Source of the DNA: Branchiostoma floridae | Lineage: Eukaryota > Chordata > Leptocardii > Amphioxiformes > Branchiostomatidae | Direction of reading: 5' to 3' | NCBI RefSeq assembly: GCF_000003815.2 | Contig: NC_049987.1 | Span: 2,168,761 to 2,229,851, forward strand | Length of the DNA: 61,091 bases | Part shown: positions 11,669-22,552 of the stretch, one piece after another | Layout of the letters: each line of letters starts with the position of its first letter | Numbering within the stretch: position 1 is the first letter of the stretch | The notes under the pieces: generated by a model | What the model was told of the DNA's origin: nothing | Database searches by the model: none | The model's input: the letters and a program-made list of their open reading frames with translations, nothing else | Translations under genes and position numbers: made by a program

Positions 11669-12402
11669 AGTTTTTATTAGTTTCATTACCATTGTTATTC
11701 ATGATTTGTTCTCCTCGCCAAGGAGAGTATAGTTTTGTCGACTTCGGTCTGTATGTAGGTAAATAGCTCGAGAAATTGTGGATGGAACTTTGTGATTTTG
11801 GGTAGGTGTGTAGCGGTCGTCGGAAGAAATGCCAAGTTCGAAAATGGTACGTACTGTTGCAGTTGGGTTCTTCGTATTTGAGTCTGTAGATTACATTGGC
11901 CTTAGTACCTTTTTTCTGTGGTCTGTCTTTTAGGTGTACCAGTTTGTGTCGGAGGGTTGAGTGGGGTTTGAAGTTAGTGGCGATGTTGAAGTTTCGGAAG
12001 ATCCGTCTGAGTTTTTCCGAAACTCCTTGGACATAGGGGATGGTAATGTTGGCTTTCTTTCTGTCGGTCAATGGCTTGCACTTGGCTGTTTTCTTTGAGC
12101 GGTCAGAGGATTTGAGGGCTTTGTTGAAGGTCCAGTTTTGGTAGCCACATTTGTTCAAAGCACTTCGGAGGTGTTTGTGTTCCTCTGTTTTGGAACCAAA
12201 TTGTCTTCAGTCTGAATTGTCTTACAACGTGTCCTATTGGACATCTGAAATTGTCTTCATTCATAGTTAGAGTATAAAAGACCTGTTTCTTGCAGATCAC
12301 TTCAGTGTCACTGACGAAGGAAAGTGGATTCTTTCCGAAACTTCTGACCGTTTCAAAACCATATTCAGTTGCTTGAGTAACTATGTTTTGGTGGGAGGTC
12401 AA
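11667..12402 (-). pseudogene. Penelope-like retroelement 3' coding remnant
   Basis: Two overlapping minus-strand frames (12402-12103 and 12158-11667) together resemble the end of a Penelope-like reverse transcriptase and its linker to the GIY-YIG nuclease. Seen are IPYVQGVSEKLRRIFRNFNI, FKPHSTLRHKLVHLKD and a decayed NVIYRLK...C segment where the GIY-YIG domain should start. The GIY-YIG core is unreadable and the frames are shifted against each other, so the element is dead. It lies between octamer-rich repeats. The family call rests on remembered motif similarity; a different retroelement is less likely. Confidence 0.6.
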
Positions 12403-12685
12403 GTTCGATAATGGGCCCCAAGTGGCTGCCTAAGGTACTGCAGCAAAACTTTTAATTTTGACACTTCGTGTTCTGGACATACCGTGTTTATGATTTTTGA
12501 GTGGTAGATAGCCCTTGGGGCAGAGGGTACGTGCTGTGAGTTTGGACCCCATAGCGGCTTTTTGGAAACTGTTGGCATCGATTTCCTTTCAAACTTTGGA
12601 CAAGAATAACTCGAGAACGTGTTGACGGATCATCAGGATTTTTGGTATGTAGTGATGAGTGGTGACTTACACAATGTAATACTAA
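12403..12685. repeat. Octamer-family repeat fragment, interrupted by satellite array 1
   Basis: Phrases such as GGTACTGCAGCAAAACTT, GTTCTGGACATACCGTG and CTCGAGAACGTGTTGACGG match the inverse of 60400-60700 and the body at 26270-26480. The text stops at ACACAATGTAATACTAA where the satellite begins. At 26468 the uninterrupted version reads on into TCATGCAAATTAACAG, so the array appears to have landed inside this repeat. Confidence 0.65.
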
Positions 12686-14800
12686 CTAGAAAGGCCGACA
12701 TTTGCTTAGGAGCAAATACAGCATATTGCAATCCATCTTCATCCTTGAAAAAATCCCCAAATTCAACAATTTGAAGTAATGTTTGCTCAATGAGAAAATG
12801 AAGTTCTGTGGGCACTTGTCCTACACACCTTCATGCCGAATTTTAGGTCATTTGGTTTCAATATAAGGGCATAGGAGCCAAAAATATACATTTTTAGTTA
12901 AAAATGGCTAAAAATCCCAAAATAACTCATTTTATAAGTGCTCTATGAAGAAAGTCCTGTTGTCATTTGTCCATTTTACCTTTGTACCAAATTTCAGGTC
13001 ATTTGGTTTACATACAAGGGCATAGAAGCTAACAATATACATTTTTAGTCAAAAATGACTGAAAATCCCAAAATAACTATTTTTTTAAGTGATCTATGAA
13101 GAAAGTGTCAATCGGGTCCTGTGGGCATATGTTCAATGCACCTCTGTACCAAATTTCAGGTCATTTGATTTCTATACAAGGGCATAGGAGCAAAAAATAT
13201 ATATTTTTAGTCAAAAATGGCCAAAAACCCTAAAATAACTCATTTTTGGAGTAAACAATGAACATAGCGTTGATGGGGTTCTGTGGTCATATGTCAAACG
13301 CACTTATGTACCAAATTTCAGGTCATTTGGTTTTAATACAAGGGCATAGGAGCCAACAATATACATTTTTAGTCAAAAATGGCCAAAAACCCTAAAATAA
13401 CAAATTTTTGAAGTGATCTATGAAGAAAGTGTTGATGGTTTTCTGTGCTCATGTGTCTAATGCACCTCTGTACCAAATTTCAGGTCATTAGCTTGTAATA
13501 CCAGGGCACAGGGGCCCAAAATATACATATTTTGTCTAAAAATGACCAAAAACCCTAAATATCATAAATTCTAAGGCCTCTATCAAGAAAGTGAAAAAAA
13601 CGCCTGGGGGTATTTGCTATTTCTACCACCCTGCCAAATTTCAGCTCATTTGACCAAAAAATGAAAAAATTAATCCCATTTGAAGATTTGACAGGAGGAG
13701 AAACTAGAAAGGCCGACATTTGCTTAGGAGCAAATACAGCATATTGCAATCCATCTTCATATGCATGCCAATCCCAAATTTAACAATTTTTGATTGATGT
13801 ACACCATAGGTGTGAATAGAGCCCTGTGGCTACATAACATACGCACCTTCATACCAAATTTCAGACCATTTGGTTTTCATACATAGGTACAGCAGCCAAA
13901 ACTTAACATTTTTAGTCCGTAAATGGCAAAAAATCCCCAAATTCAACAATTTAAAGTATTGTATCCCCAAAGTGAAAATGAAGTACTGTGGGCACTTGCC
14001 CGACACACTTTCATGCCGAATTCCAGGTCATTAGGTTTTCATACAAGGGTATAGGAGCCAAAAGTATACATTTTTTGTCAAAAATAGCCGAAAATCCCAA
14101 AATACCTCATTTTTAAAGTGATCTATAAAGAAAGTGTTGATTGGACCCTGTGCTCATATGTCCAATGCACCTATGTACCAAATTTCAGGTCATTAGGTTT
14201 TCATATAAGGGCATAGGAGCCAAAAATATACATTTTTTGTCAAAAATGGCCAAAAACCCCAGAATAACTCATTTTTAAAGTGATCTATGTAGAAAGTGTT
14301 GATGGAGCCCTGTGCTCATATATCCAATGCACCTATATACCAAATTTCAGTTCATTTAGCCTTCATACAAGGCCATAGGAGCCATAAATATACATTTTTA
14401 GTCAAAAATGGCCAAAAACCCTAAAATAACTCATTTTAAAGTGATCTATGAAGAAAGTGTTAATGGTTTTCTGTGCTCATATGTCCAATGCACCTCTGTA
14501 CCAAATTTCAGGTTATTAGCTTGTAATACCAGGGCACAGGGACCCAAAATATACATATTTTGTCTAAAAATGACCAAAAACCCTAAATATCATAAATTCT
14601 AAGGCCTCTATCAAAAAAGTGAAAAAAACGTCTGGGGGTATTTGCTATCTCTACCTCCATGCCAAATTTCAGCTCATTTGGCCAAAAAATGAAAAAGTAG
14701 AAGGGATTTGAAGATTTGACAGGAGAAGAGACAAAGGAAAAACTAGAAAGGCCGGTATTTGCTTAGGAGCAAATTCAGCTATTTTCACTCCGCTCTCCCC
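12686..14800. repeat. Satellite array 1: 162-bp monomers in units of about 1.02-1.04 kb
   Basis: A monomer containing ACCAAATTTCAGGTCATTTG, TACAAGGGCATAGGAGCC and ATATACATTTTTAGTC repeats with a period of 162 bp (for example CATATG at 13126 and 13288). Each larger unit starts with CTAGAAAGGCCGACATTTGC at 12686 and 13704 and a diverged copy at 14743, giving periods of 1018 and 1039 bp. Each ends with a GAAGATTTGACAGGAG stretch. The start motif contains the perfect hairpin ATTTGCT-TAGG-AGCAAAT. Short ORFs here are by-products of the repeat. Confidence 0.85.
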
Positions 14801-16780
14801 TTTATGCAAAAATGGACTTTTCCAAAATTGAACGTGAAAAATCCAATGTGAGTACTGTACGGTAATCAAACTTTTATTTCTTTATTACAACACGCACACA
14901 GCATGCTAATGTTTCACACATTAACAAAGCAAGCACCGTTTTACTTCAAGAAAAAAAAATAATGTCACAAACGGAAATTTTCTACAGATGCAACACGTTA
15001 TGCGACCCTAAACGTTGGTATTACGTACCCACAGCAGACAATAGCGTGGTTATGATTAAAGTTTTCCTGCTTATTTACACAAGGCAAGGGCAATTACTGC
15101 ACTTATTCAAGGTTGTCACAAGCATAACTAATCTTCATACAAGCAGACCTCTCCAAACAAACTGCACTACACTTTTAACTCTTTACCAAGATATGCTTAT
15201 TAGCCGTTTTTAGCGAAGTGCAATTTAAAAAAAAATCCAATTGGATATCATGGCTGCACTGCAATTACATTATCATTACAAATACATATAAATGTATGCA
15301 CATTGTATTCAGACAAAAAGGATCGCATTCTGTTTTTATACTAAGAGTTAATCAGCTAATACATTATATTGATGAACAAAGCTAATTAGCGACTGTATGT
15401 TTGCACGGAGTCTGTTTTGCATATCTAAATGTTTTGCATGCTTTTTGCAGCAATTGCAGTTATTATACGTCTGTTATAAACTTAACGTCCCATTTATTTT
15501 CCACATAAACTAATCAGTTTATGATTATCTAATTATTCTGATTAACTGTTTGTAGTACAGTGCATTACTAAATTACACAGCATATACCATGACGTGGTGT
15601 CTGAAAAGTCATAAAAACTTATTCATGTCTGTCATGAAATACAATGTTTGAACTCATGGTTGGTATAATAATATCTCTAATTGTCACTTAGTTTAATAGT
15701 TACAATATTGTCCCAAATAGCCTAATCATACATAAAGCTGGTGTTTCTGTCACAGTAACACTTCTTGTACGTGACTTTGCTATCCTCTCCTTGGTGTCTG
15801 TTGATGCCACCTTTGTAGCCAGTTGACTATTGTGTTCTCTGACAGGCCAGACTTTGTGGAATTAGTTGAGTTCGAGCACCCGACCAATAATGAATTTAGC
15901 ACTGTCAAATTGACACCTTCTATCAAGGCACAACCCCACCTGTCTGCACAACAGTCCTGGTGGTGTATCCTCTTCCTCCAGTAGAAAATAGAATAGAATA
16001 CAATAATTAGTATTTCCTCTGTGTAATTTCATGTACTGCCACCCAGAGTAAAAGGAAGATCCTTTTGTTTGTTGATTAGAAAAAAAGCCACACCTGATTA
16101 CGTTCTTGTACAACCAACCTGAATGGACAATTCACAACATAGTGTAACGTTTGTACTAGTAGATTTGCCCTTGAAAATCTGTACTATCATATAACGTTAC
16201 TATGGAAGAGAACTACTGTACACTTTTCACCGATAATTAGTAGAATCATATCATAATGTTTAATTAGTAGAATTGTAAGATATACTCTGTATTCTTTCTT
16301 TTTTCGTTGCAGTTTAAAGTTGGCCATACAAAATTGACTGTAATTTTTGTCGTGTCAATAAAGCTTGATGATACAATACTAGTACTGCCTCATCAGTCAC
16401 TGCAAAGCGCAACAATATTCCATGCATGCGCTCCCACTTACCGCGGCATTCTGACGCTACGGTATCGCTTATCCAGACACTCTAAACGTGGGTAAATCAA
16501 ACAAAAACTGCACAATAACGACGACAAGTTACCCAAATTTGTTACCGCGTTTGTGTATTGTTGCCAATTTTAAGATAAACAGTACAATTTTTCACTTACT
16601 TTTAACGGACTTCTTCCCGGCGACATATATGTACTCCCAGCCGCTAAGTTGAAAAACCCTTCCTCATTGGCTGTACCCGAGCTGACCAATCAGGTCATCG
16701 CTTCCGCTAAGTGTCGGGCGCATATTGGTTCCCTTCTAAATTCAATCAGCCACAATGCACAGCTGCAGGTAAACAGCTTA
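14801..16780. other. No gene recognised
   Basis: The left half is AT-rich non-coding sequence. A minus-strand frame at 15770-16113 reads SAKFIIGRVLELN and, in another frame, GLSENTIVNWLQRW. This faintly recalls the end of a bacterial-IS-like (ISXO2-type) transposase exon, but no catalytic motif or splice structure supports it. Confidence 0.4.
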
Positions 16781-16804
16781 CGTCACGCGCGGAAACGTCC
16801 ATAA

Positions 16805-16850
16805 CCATATATGGTGCAACGGACGCACGTGCAAACGTGACCATATATGG
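16805..16850. promoter_or_regulatory. Two perfect CArG boxes flanking an E-box
   Basis: CCATATATGG occurs at 16805-16814 and again at 16841-16850, with CACGTG at 16826-16831 between them. CC(A/T)6GG is the serum response factor consensus and CACGTG binds bHLH factors. The surroundings (16620-16880) are CpG-containing, with CCAAT/ATTGG motifs at about 16670-16740. No exon is seen on either side that it obviously controls. Confidence 0.5.
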
Positions 16851-16959
16851 TTACACGCGCGAAACGCGAGCTCGGTGAAAATATGCGTAGATACCCCGCC
16901 AAATTGGCTTTTAAATGATTTTGAAGTGACGTTTGGCCAAAAATAATACCGGGGTCCTT

Positions 16960-17208
16960 TTAATAAGTATCTCACGCAGTATCATACCAACTTTCAAGTC
17001 ATCTGGACGTAATACCTGGGCACGGGAGACATGAATATACAGCCGGGCCAGAAAATGACCTTAAAACATCCCTAAAATCATTGTAAAGGTATCTATAAAA
17101 AAATGAGAAAAACGGGTCTGGGTATTGGCCCACTGTACCCTTGTGCTAAATTTCAGGCCATTTGGTCCAGGAACGACGGAGAGGAATCACTTTAAAGGTC
17201 GCGACAGG

Positions 17209-17243
<35 letters not shown>

Positions 17244-17374
17244 AGAAACCGTATGAAAACAATATTTTCACTCGAAGCGTACCTACGGTACGCGGAGTGA
17301 AAATAACAATATATTGCAATCCCATACTATGTATGGATTGCAATATAACATGCATTGGCATAATACCGGTAGGT
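16960..17374. mobile_element. Satellite-family element end with two hairpins and one inverted terminus
   Basis: A diverged single satellite monomer (TTTCAGGCCATTTGGTCCAG) is followed by a GACAGGAG tail, a (GAAA)n run at 17209-17255, a hairpin TTTTCACTC...GCGTACC/GGTACGC...GAGTGAAAA (17264-17306), a near-palindrome ATATTGCAATCC...GGATTGCAATAT (17308-17350) and finally TAACATGCATTGGCATAATACCGGTAG. That last sequence is the inverse of the text at 23484-23509 in front of array 2, so it is probably a terminal inverted repeat of the family. Confidence 0.7.
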
Positions 17375-18640
17375 TTACTGCAGTTTCTCAAGCGACATTA
17401 ATTTGGCATATGATCAGCGCGTCTTTTTTCTTCAGTTAACTGTCGATATTAAAGCTTACCTTTGCCACTATTGTTGTCTATCTTCTTTTGTCTCTCTTGT
17501 CCTGCTGAAAACGAAATATCGCAATCGTAACACACCGCGGAAATGCACCAAGAACGGGCGCGTGCTCGGGAGGGGGTGGAATAATACCGGTAGGAAGAAA
17601 CTCGGCACAATCATCTTGCCGTTATTTACCTTTATACATCCATTGTTGTTCCTGTCTTTCCTGTAAGTAAGTGCATGACATACAAAGATGTCTGAGGATA
17701 CAAAACATCGCCGTAAAAGGGACGTACGTGGTGAAGAATTTCCAAAAACTATGGCCCTTTAAAACAGCAACGTCGTGCAAGTTTACTTCTCGCGTTCTAC
17801 TATGTCTCAGTTCACATAATGCCAGCTACACTGTTCAGTGTAACGAATGTTAGTATTGTCAAAAATCGGGGAAATCTCTCAAGATCACAGGACAGCGTGC
17901 GCCCAAACCTTCGGAATCGATAAATAATAAGGTCAAAGTTAATTCAGTGGGTCCATGATGTCGCCGGGGTCACTACCAAACAGGACACAAGCTTCCTCGT
18001 CAGGACTGGCCCAGATACAGTGATCCCTAAGTTCGATCCAACTATGGAAGAAGCACAACTGTGCCATGCAAATAAATATATCATTGTTTATGTAACGTAT
18101 CTCAGAAAATAGTTTTTTTATGACAGTTTGCTACAATGTTGATTTGCTCCACCCACACGACGACATTTTGGTATCGTCGTAAAGTTTCTTGTAACACTTT
18201 CCGCGAAGGGGTGCAAGGTTGGGTGACGTAATATTAAACTGCGGCTAAGTGGCAGTGTTTTTAAATAAGTAACATTGTCTGCAATAAAGTTTCTAATAAC
18301 CGAAGTATATTTATATTACGTATGCTATCAAGATATTTCTATAACACTCTTCATTGAATTCCCCCCTTGTTGGAAAGTGGTATCGTCACTACCACAGCAC
18401 ATGTTGCAGCTCTGCATGTCTCCATTTAAGAACGGGGGGGGGGCGTTTACGACATAGCGTCGATGATATGAAGGCACGTCTAATTTCGGTTGTAACACAT
18501 AATAAAATTCAATGGATACTGTTGTTATTGAAGAATTTTTTTATTATTTAACTAAGTTCTTGGAAAATAAATACGAAAAGTATAGCGTAGGAATTGCAAT
18601 TGGCAATGGTATAGTCCAGCTACGTCTCCCGCCATTTCTA
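17375..18640. other. No gene recognised
   Basis: The stretch contains a second ATAATACCGGTAGG at about 17580, a G run at 18435-18442 and several short ORFs without motifs. It is gene-free as far as I can see. Confidence 0.5.
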
Positions 18641-18706
18641 TCGAGATCGTGACAGAAAACTTTGACATCAAACGTTACATTTCAACACAGCCAAGGACCT
18701 GACAGG

Positions 18707-19208
18707 ATGGTAAGTATCTTTTCTGCTTATCACTTTAGAAGTTAAGCATTAAGAAAACCAAAGTTCCTTTAATTACTATCATCAAAATGTAACGCTGTTA
18801 GCTTAGGCTTTTCATAATAATTCGACAGTCTCCTCTTTCCTAAGAACGAGATACAAATATGACATGTACTCGGTATTGACGATCAAAATAGTATTCAACT
18901 TTATTCATTTTGGTTTACAGCATCTCACACTCCAGACGTACCATTATTCAGCTAATGCTACACAGCTGATCGAGTCAAGTAGTCCTGCGCTGAAGATGGA
19001 GATGTGGCACCGTCCTGGGGCTCCGTGCGCGGGAATCATGACCTATGCGAAGATGGGGGGCTCCTGGGTGCAAGTGGGATGGGTGCCCGAGAAGTTAAAG
19101 AAGGATGTCCTGGAGCTTTGCGGCGGGAAGCCTGACCGTCTGCGTGTCACCTTGAAGGAGGGCTACGTCAAGCGAGGTTACCCCGTTTTGAAGATGGAGG
19201 TGGAGTAG
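18707..19208 (+). CDS. Small two-exon gene, unrecognised 96-residue protein
   Basis: Exon 1 contributes only the start codon (18707-18709), which runs directly into a strong donor, GTAAGT. Exon 2 (18921-19208) follows a good acceptor (TTGGTTTACAG) in the matching phase 0 and ends in TAG. The product begins MHLTLQTYHY. It has no signal peptide or membrane segment, carries two cysteines, and is Lys- and Trp-containing (MEMWHRPGAP, GGSWVQVGW). An ATTAAA at 19275-19280 is a plausible poly(A) signal. The coding exon is more G+C-rich than its surroundings and has third-position bias, supporting a real gene. I do not recognise the family. It lies in the proposed 23-kb first intron of the vWA-ZP gene, on the same strand. 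Confidence 0.65.
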
Positions 19209-19251
19209 CGGAGTAGCGGAGCGGCAGCGGAGTAGCGGAGTAGCGGAGTAG
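19203..19251 (+). repeat. CGGAGTAG tandem repeat spanning the stop codon
   Basis: The last codons of the small gene and its immediate 3' UTR consist of repeated CGGAGTAG units with one CGGAGCGGCAG variant. The TAG stop of the gene is itself part of the first unit, and later units add further TAGs. Confidence 0.8.
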
Positions 19252-19299
19252 TTATATCTGTTATTACATTCTTCATTAAAGATGCTAGTAATCTAACAA

Positions 19300-20247
19300 G
19301 CCACTTGTTGTCATGTTTCAATAGTAAAGGTAACACTTGGAACTGTCTCTAACGGAATATCGCAATTCACCTAAATTAGAATCGAATCGAATTAGATTGA
19401 ATGCTCGAAATGTATCGCACAGATAGAGTCATTTCTTGCAATGAGCTAAACATAAGTAATTGTACGTCATGCATACATCTGGCTTTCAGTGCATGAACAT
19501 CAAACAGAAATATTCTCATATGCATTCCCATCACCAAACGTGAATGAACGTACCTCCTAACCGAAGAGGTGACAGAACGCCAGCAGAACAAGTCTTGAAT
19601 GGTCATACCATTTAACGCAATGACTCTTACATTATAGTCGTAATGTGCAAGGACGTCTGTCCACTGTATCTCTGTACCTTTTCTGGTGATAACGTAAGTC
19701 ATAGTAAGTGTTGAAGGGGGTGTATGTATACATTATACATTATACACATCGACTTCACTTCGTAACAATGCACACGACGATTGCTCTCAAACTCGTTGAG
19801 ACTGACGACAAGGCTGCAACTGTGGCACTACACGCCGGGTACCTCTGCGTTCAGTCATCTTCCTGAAAATGGACGCAAACCAGACGTTAGTTTCGTTGTA
19901 ATACCGATGTAAGATAGCACTGGTAACGGAAAAGTATGAACTATGCAGCATAAAGTGATACACACCTAACGTCCTGTGCGGACTTCGAGCGGGGCTGACT
20001 TTTATTTCATGGGGATAAGGCGCTGGTTCGCGATTTTCAATGTTGGCTAGGTTCACTTTACGGGGAAACACACACGCACAAACAAATAAAAGCCAGTGCC
20101 GCTCGAAGTACGCGAAGGAGGCTAATACGCACCCAAGATTCCGTGGTAAAGTCAGTCATCCAGTACGGCACCAGTGCTTTACGACGTGGTCTGTTCTTGT
20201 TGCCACCATGCCCATCGTCTCCCGGCGTCTGAAGCCCACTGACACTG
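19300..20247. other. No supported gene
   Basis: Minus-strand frames at 19376-19702 and 19787-20071 are open for about 100 codons. The first has a possible donor (AGGAGGTACGT on the minus strand, near 19553), but no domain, partner exon or start context supports it. Confidence 0.4.
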
Positions 20248-20430
20248 GCGACCGGAGCCTGGTGTCCACTGCAGTTCGAAGTCTGCTGTCCACTGCCGAC
20301 TGGAGTCTCCTGTCCACTACAGGTCGGAGTCCGCTGTCCACTGCAGGTCGGAGTCCGCTGTCCACTGCAGGTCGGAGTTCGCTGTCCACTGCAGGTCGGA
20401 GTCTGCTGTCCGCTGCCAACTGGGGTCATG
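20248..20430. repeat. 24-bp minisatellite, about seven copies
   Basis: Units of CGGAGTCCGCTGTCCACTGCAGGT repeat at 24 bp with a few substitutions (GGTCGGAGT, CTGTCCACTGC). The length is a multiple of three, so several frames on both strands stay open and give Ser/Thr/Gly/Gln octapeptide repeats. No splice or start evidence says it is translated. Confidence 0.85.
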
Positions 20431-20602
20431 TCTGTGAGTCCACTCTCAACTCGGCCCTACGAGTTTAAACATGGCAGGTTTAATCCATCTAATATTAGAA
20501 ACATGAGATTTTTTAAAGGGTTTTATACTTTCCTTATGTTGATCTTCTCTATAATCGATTAAGCAGCTTACTAGTAACATTACAAAATTATCAACGTTCT
20601 TT

Positions 20603-22552
20603 TCATATAAAAGGCAACTCTTCTGTTGTTACCTGTGAAGATGTTTTCTTCCCCGTACCCGCCTTCTTCTTCTTTTTCAGTGCCTCTTCTCTCCTTTTCT
20701 GTCTGATCTGCAATCTCTCTTGACGCTTGTTCTCCAGCTCTTCCATCTTCTTTTTCTGCTTCTCTTCTCTCAGTTTCTGTCTAATCTCCAACTTCTCTTT
20801 TCTCATGTTTGCCAACTCTTCCATTTTCTTCTTCTTCTTCTCCTCTCTCTCCTTTTTCTTCCTCAACTTCTCTTTGCGCTTTCGCTCTTCCTTCTCATCT
20901 GCCTCTCTTTTTAGGGTAGCGACATATTCTTCATCAAACACTAGGGCTTTCGGTTTGATGCGTCTTGCCCGTCGTGTGTGTGCCTCTGGTATGGGGGTCA
21001 GTAGGTCTGACACATATGGCGCTACTACCCCAGCCTGAACAAAAGGGTTCGCTGACCCCAAATCCAGTCTGGCCCCGCAGGCACGGCAAGTTGACCTACG
21101 AAGAGTGGAGTCGTTTGCTGCCCGACGTGTACTCTTGACTGGATTTCTGTTGGTCGACTGTGCCATTTCGTCGGCAAGCTCCAGCATTTCCAGTTCTTCT
21201 GGCAGCAGCTGTTTTTCTGCTGCCTCGTGACCGATCGCTTCTTCATCTTCTTTTGCCTGAGATGCTATCTCTGCAAGATCCAACATTTCCACTTCCTCCT
21301 GCAGAAGCTGTCTCTCTGCTTCGCAGCCGTCTTGTTGTTCTGTGTGTACTTCATTCAACACCAGCCACCTTTCGTTTACTGCATCTTCATCCACAGGATA
21401 CACACCCGTCTTCCTGAAGCCGGTCTTGATCACCTCCATACTCAACGTTTTCTCTCGGACAATCTTATATATCTTTGAGAAAGACGACTTTGTTACAAAG
21501 TAGTTAGGCCTGACAAGTGTAACGTCGTTAACTACATCTTCATAGACGTCTTTCATCCTGTTGAATGGCCCGCCTTGTGCGTCCAGCGGTTGCAGGAAGT
21601 GGCTGCTGTGAGGTGGCAAGCCCATCAGGATTATGTCGTTTTTGATCGCAAAGTCTATCGCCTCAGTCGTCACGTGAGTGCTGTGTTGGTCCAGAAGCAA
21701 TAGCACAGGTCGCTCTGGAGAAGAGAAGCGGTTAAAGCACTTATCGAGCCAAGAGAGGAAGATGTCTGCCTCGATAAAACCAGAGGGAGTTGTGGCGTAC
21801 ACGGCATTGTCCGGACCGTCAAGGCTATACGCGGTGCTCGGGTAGCTCTTAGAAAATATGATCATTGGTGGTAATGCTGTGCCGTTTGCGGCCACACACT
21901 CCATAGAGGTGATATGATCCCTCGTCCCCTTCCTCACGGACGTTGCTGGAGCATTCATTTTGGCAAACGAGACGACTTTCTTTCGTTGTGGGTCCAACTC
22001 AAATCCGGTTTCATCCGCGTTGTATACTCGATGCGGCTGCCCATCTAAGCCGTTCTTGGCCATGGTTTCAGACAGAAGGGTGAAGAAATCCTTCACGACT
22101 TCCCTGTCAATGGCGTCCCTTCTGCCTCTGTCTAGCGGGTCAGGCTTGCGGATGGTCAGGTCATGCCGCCCCTTGAACCCTTTCCACCACTTTTGAGAGA
22201 GTCCACTTTCTAGGCTTATCTTTGGCGCGGCGTCATTCTCCTCGCAATACCGCACATGAACGGCTTGAGCCAGGGCCAGGATGGTTTTCTTCGTGATGGG
22301 AAAGCCTCGTTCTGTCCGATACTTGATGTAGAAAACGAGGCTGTCCTCCTCTTCTTTCGAAAGACTTGGGGGTCTTCCAGGCGTTGCGTCCAGTGAGCTT
22401 ATTCCCAATACCTTATCACTGATTGTCGTCTGAGGTATCCCGTACTTCCTTGAAGCACTGCTCTGTGTCAGATTGTTTTCAGTGATATCTTGTAGTACTT
22501 CTTCGATTTTTTCACGACTCCAGACTCTTCTCCCCTTTTTGGAACCTTCCAT
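20603..22552 (-). CDS. Intact Tigger/pogo-like (Tc1/mariner superfamily) transposase
   Basis: The 649-residue uninterrupted protein has, in order: a psq/CENP-B-type helix-turn-helix (residues about 10-50, with TQSSASRKYGIPQTTISDKV); a second DNA-binding region (about 60-140, with LSQKWWKGFKGRH); and a DDE_1 catalytic domain with acidic residues in NADETGFE (D180), LLLLDQHSTH (D288) and HFLQPLD (D324). A C-terminal extension holds CRACG (about 489-493) and a Lys/Glu-rich coiled-coil tail (about 550-640). Cut-and-paste transposition is the known role of the family. No frameshift or internal stop is seen, suggesting a recent or selected copy. I could not find matching terminal inverted repeats, so domestication is possible but unproven. 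Confidence 0.85.
   Translation of the reverse strand: MEGSKKGRRVWSREKIEEVLQDITENNLTQSSASRKYGIPQTTISDKVLGISSLDATPGRPPSLSKEEEDSLVFYIKYRTERGFPITKKTILALAQAVHVRYCEENDAAPKISLESGLSQKWWKGFKGRHDLTIRKPDPLDRGRRDAIDREVVKDFFTLLSETMAKNGLDGQPHRVYNADETGFELDPQRKKVVSFAKMNAPATSVRKGTRDHITSMECVAANGTALPPMIIFSKSYPSTAYSLDGPDNAVYATTPSGFIEADIFLSWLDKCFNRFSSPERPVLLLLDQHSTHVTTEAIDFAIKNDIILMGLPPHSSHFLQPLDAQGGPFNRMKDVYEDVVNDVTLVRPNYFVTKSSFSKIYKIVREKTLSMEVIKTGFRKTGVYPVDEDAVNERWLVLNEVHTEQQDGCEAERQLLQEEVEMLDLAEIASQAKEDEEAIGHEAAEKQLLPEELEMLELADEMAQSTNRNPVKSTRRAANDSTLRRSTCRACGARLDLGSANPFVQAGVVAPYVSDLLTPIPEAHTRRARRIKPKALVFDEEYVATLKREADEKEERKRKEKLRKKKEREEKKKKKMEELANMRKEKLEIRQKLREEKQKKKMEELENKRQERLQIRQKRREEALKKKKKAGTGKKTSSQVTTEELPFI

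Noticed and set aside
15862-16113. Minus-strand ORF as an ISXO2-like transposase exon
   Set aside because: Only a faint resemblance in SAKFIIGRVLELN and a neighbouring frame. No catalytic residues or intron borders.
19376-20071. Minus-strand ORFs of 108 and 94 codons as a two-exon gene
   Set aside because: One plausible donor exists, but no matching acceptor and phase, no domain and no similarity within the window.
20058-20468. ORFs of 123 and 142 codons over the 24-bp minisatellite as genes
   Set aside because: The 24-bp period keeps frames open on both strands. There is no start context, splice site or domain outside the repeat.
20720-21417. Plus-strand ORFs opposite the Tigger transposase
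   Set aside because: They are reverse-complement shadows of the Lys/Glu-rich and coding region of the minus-strand gene.
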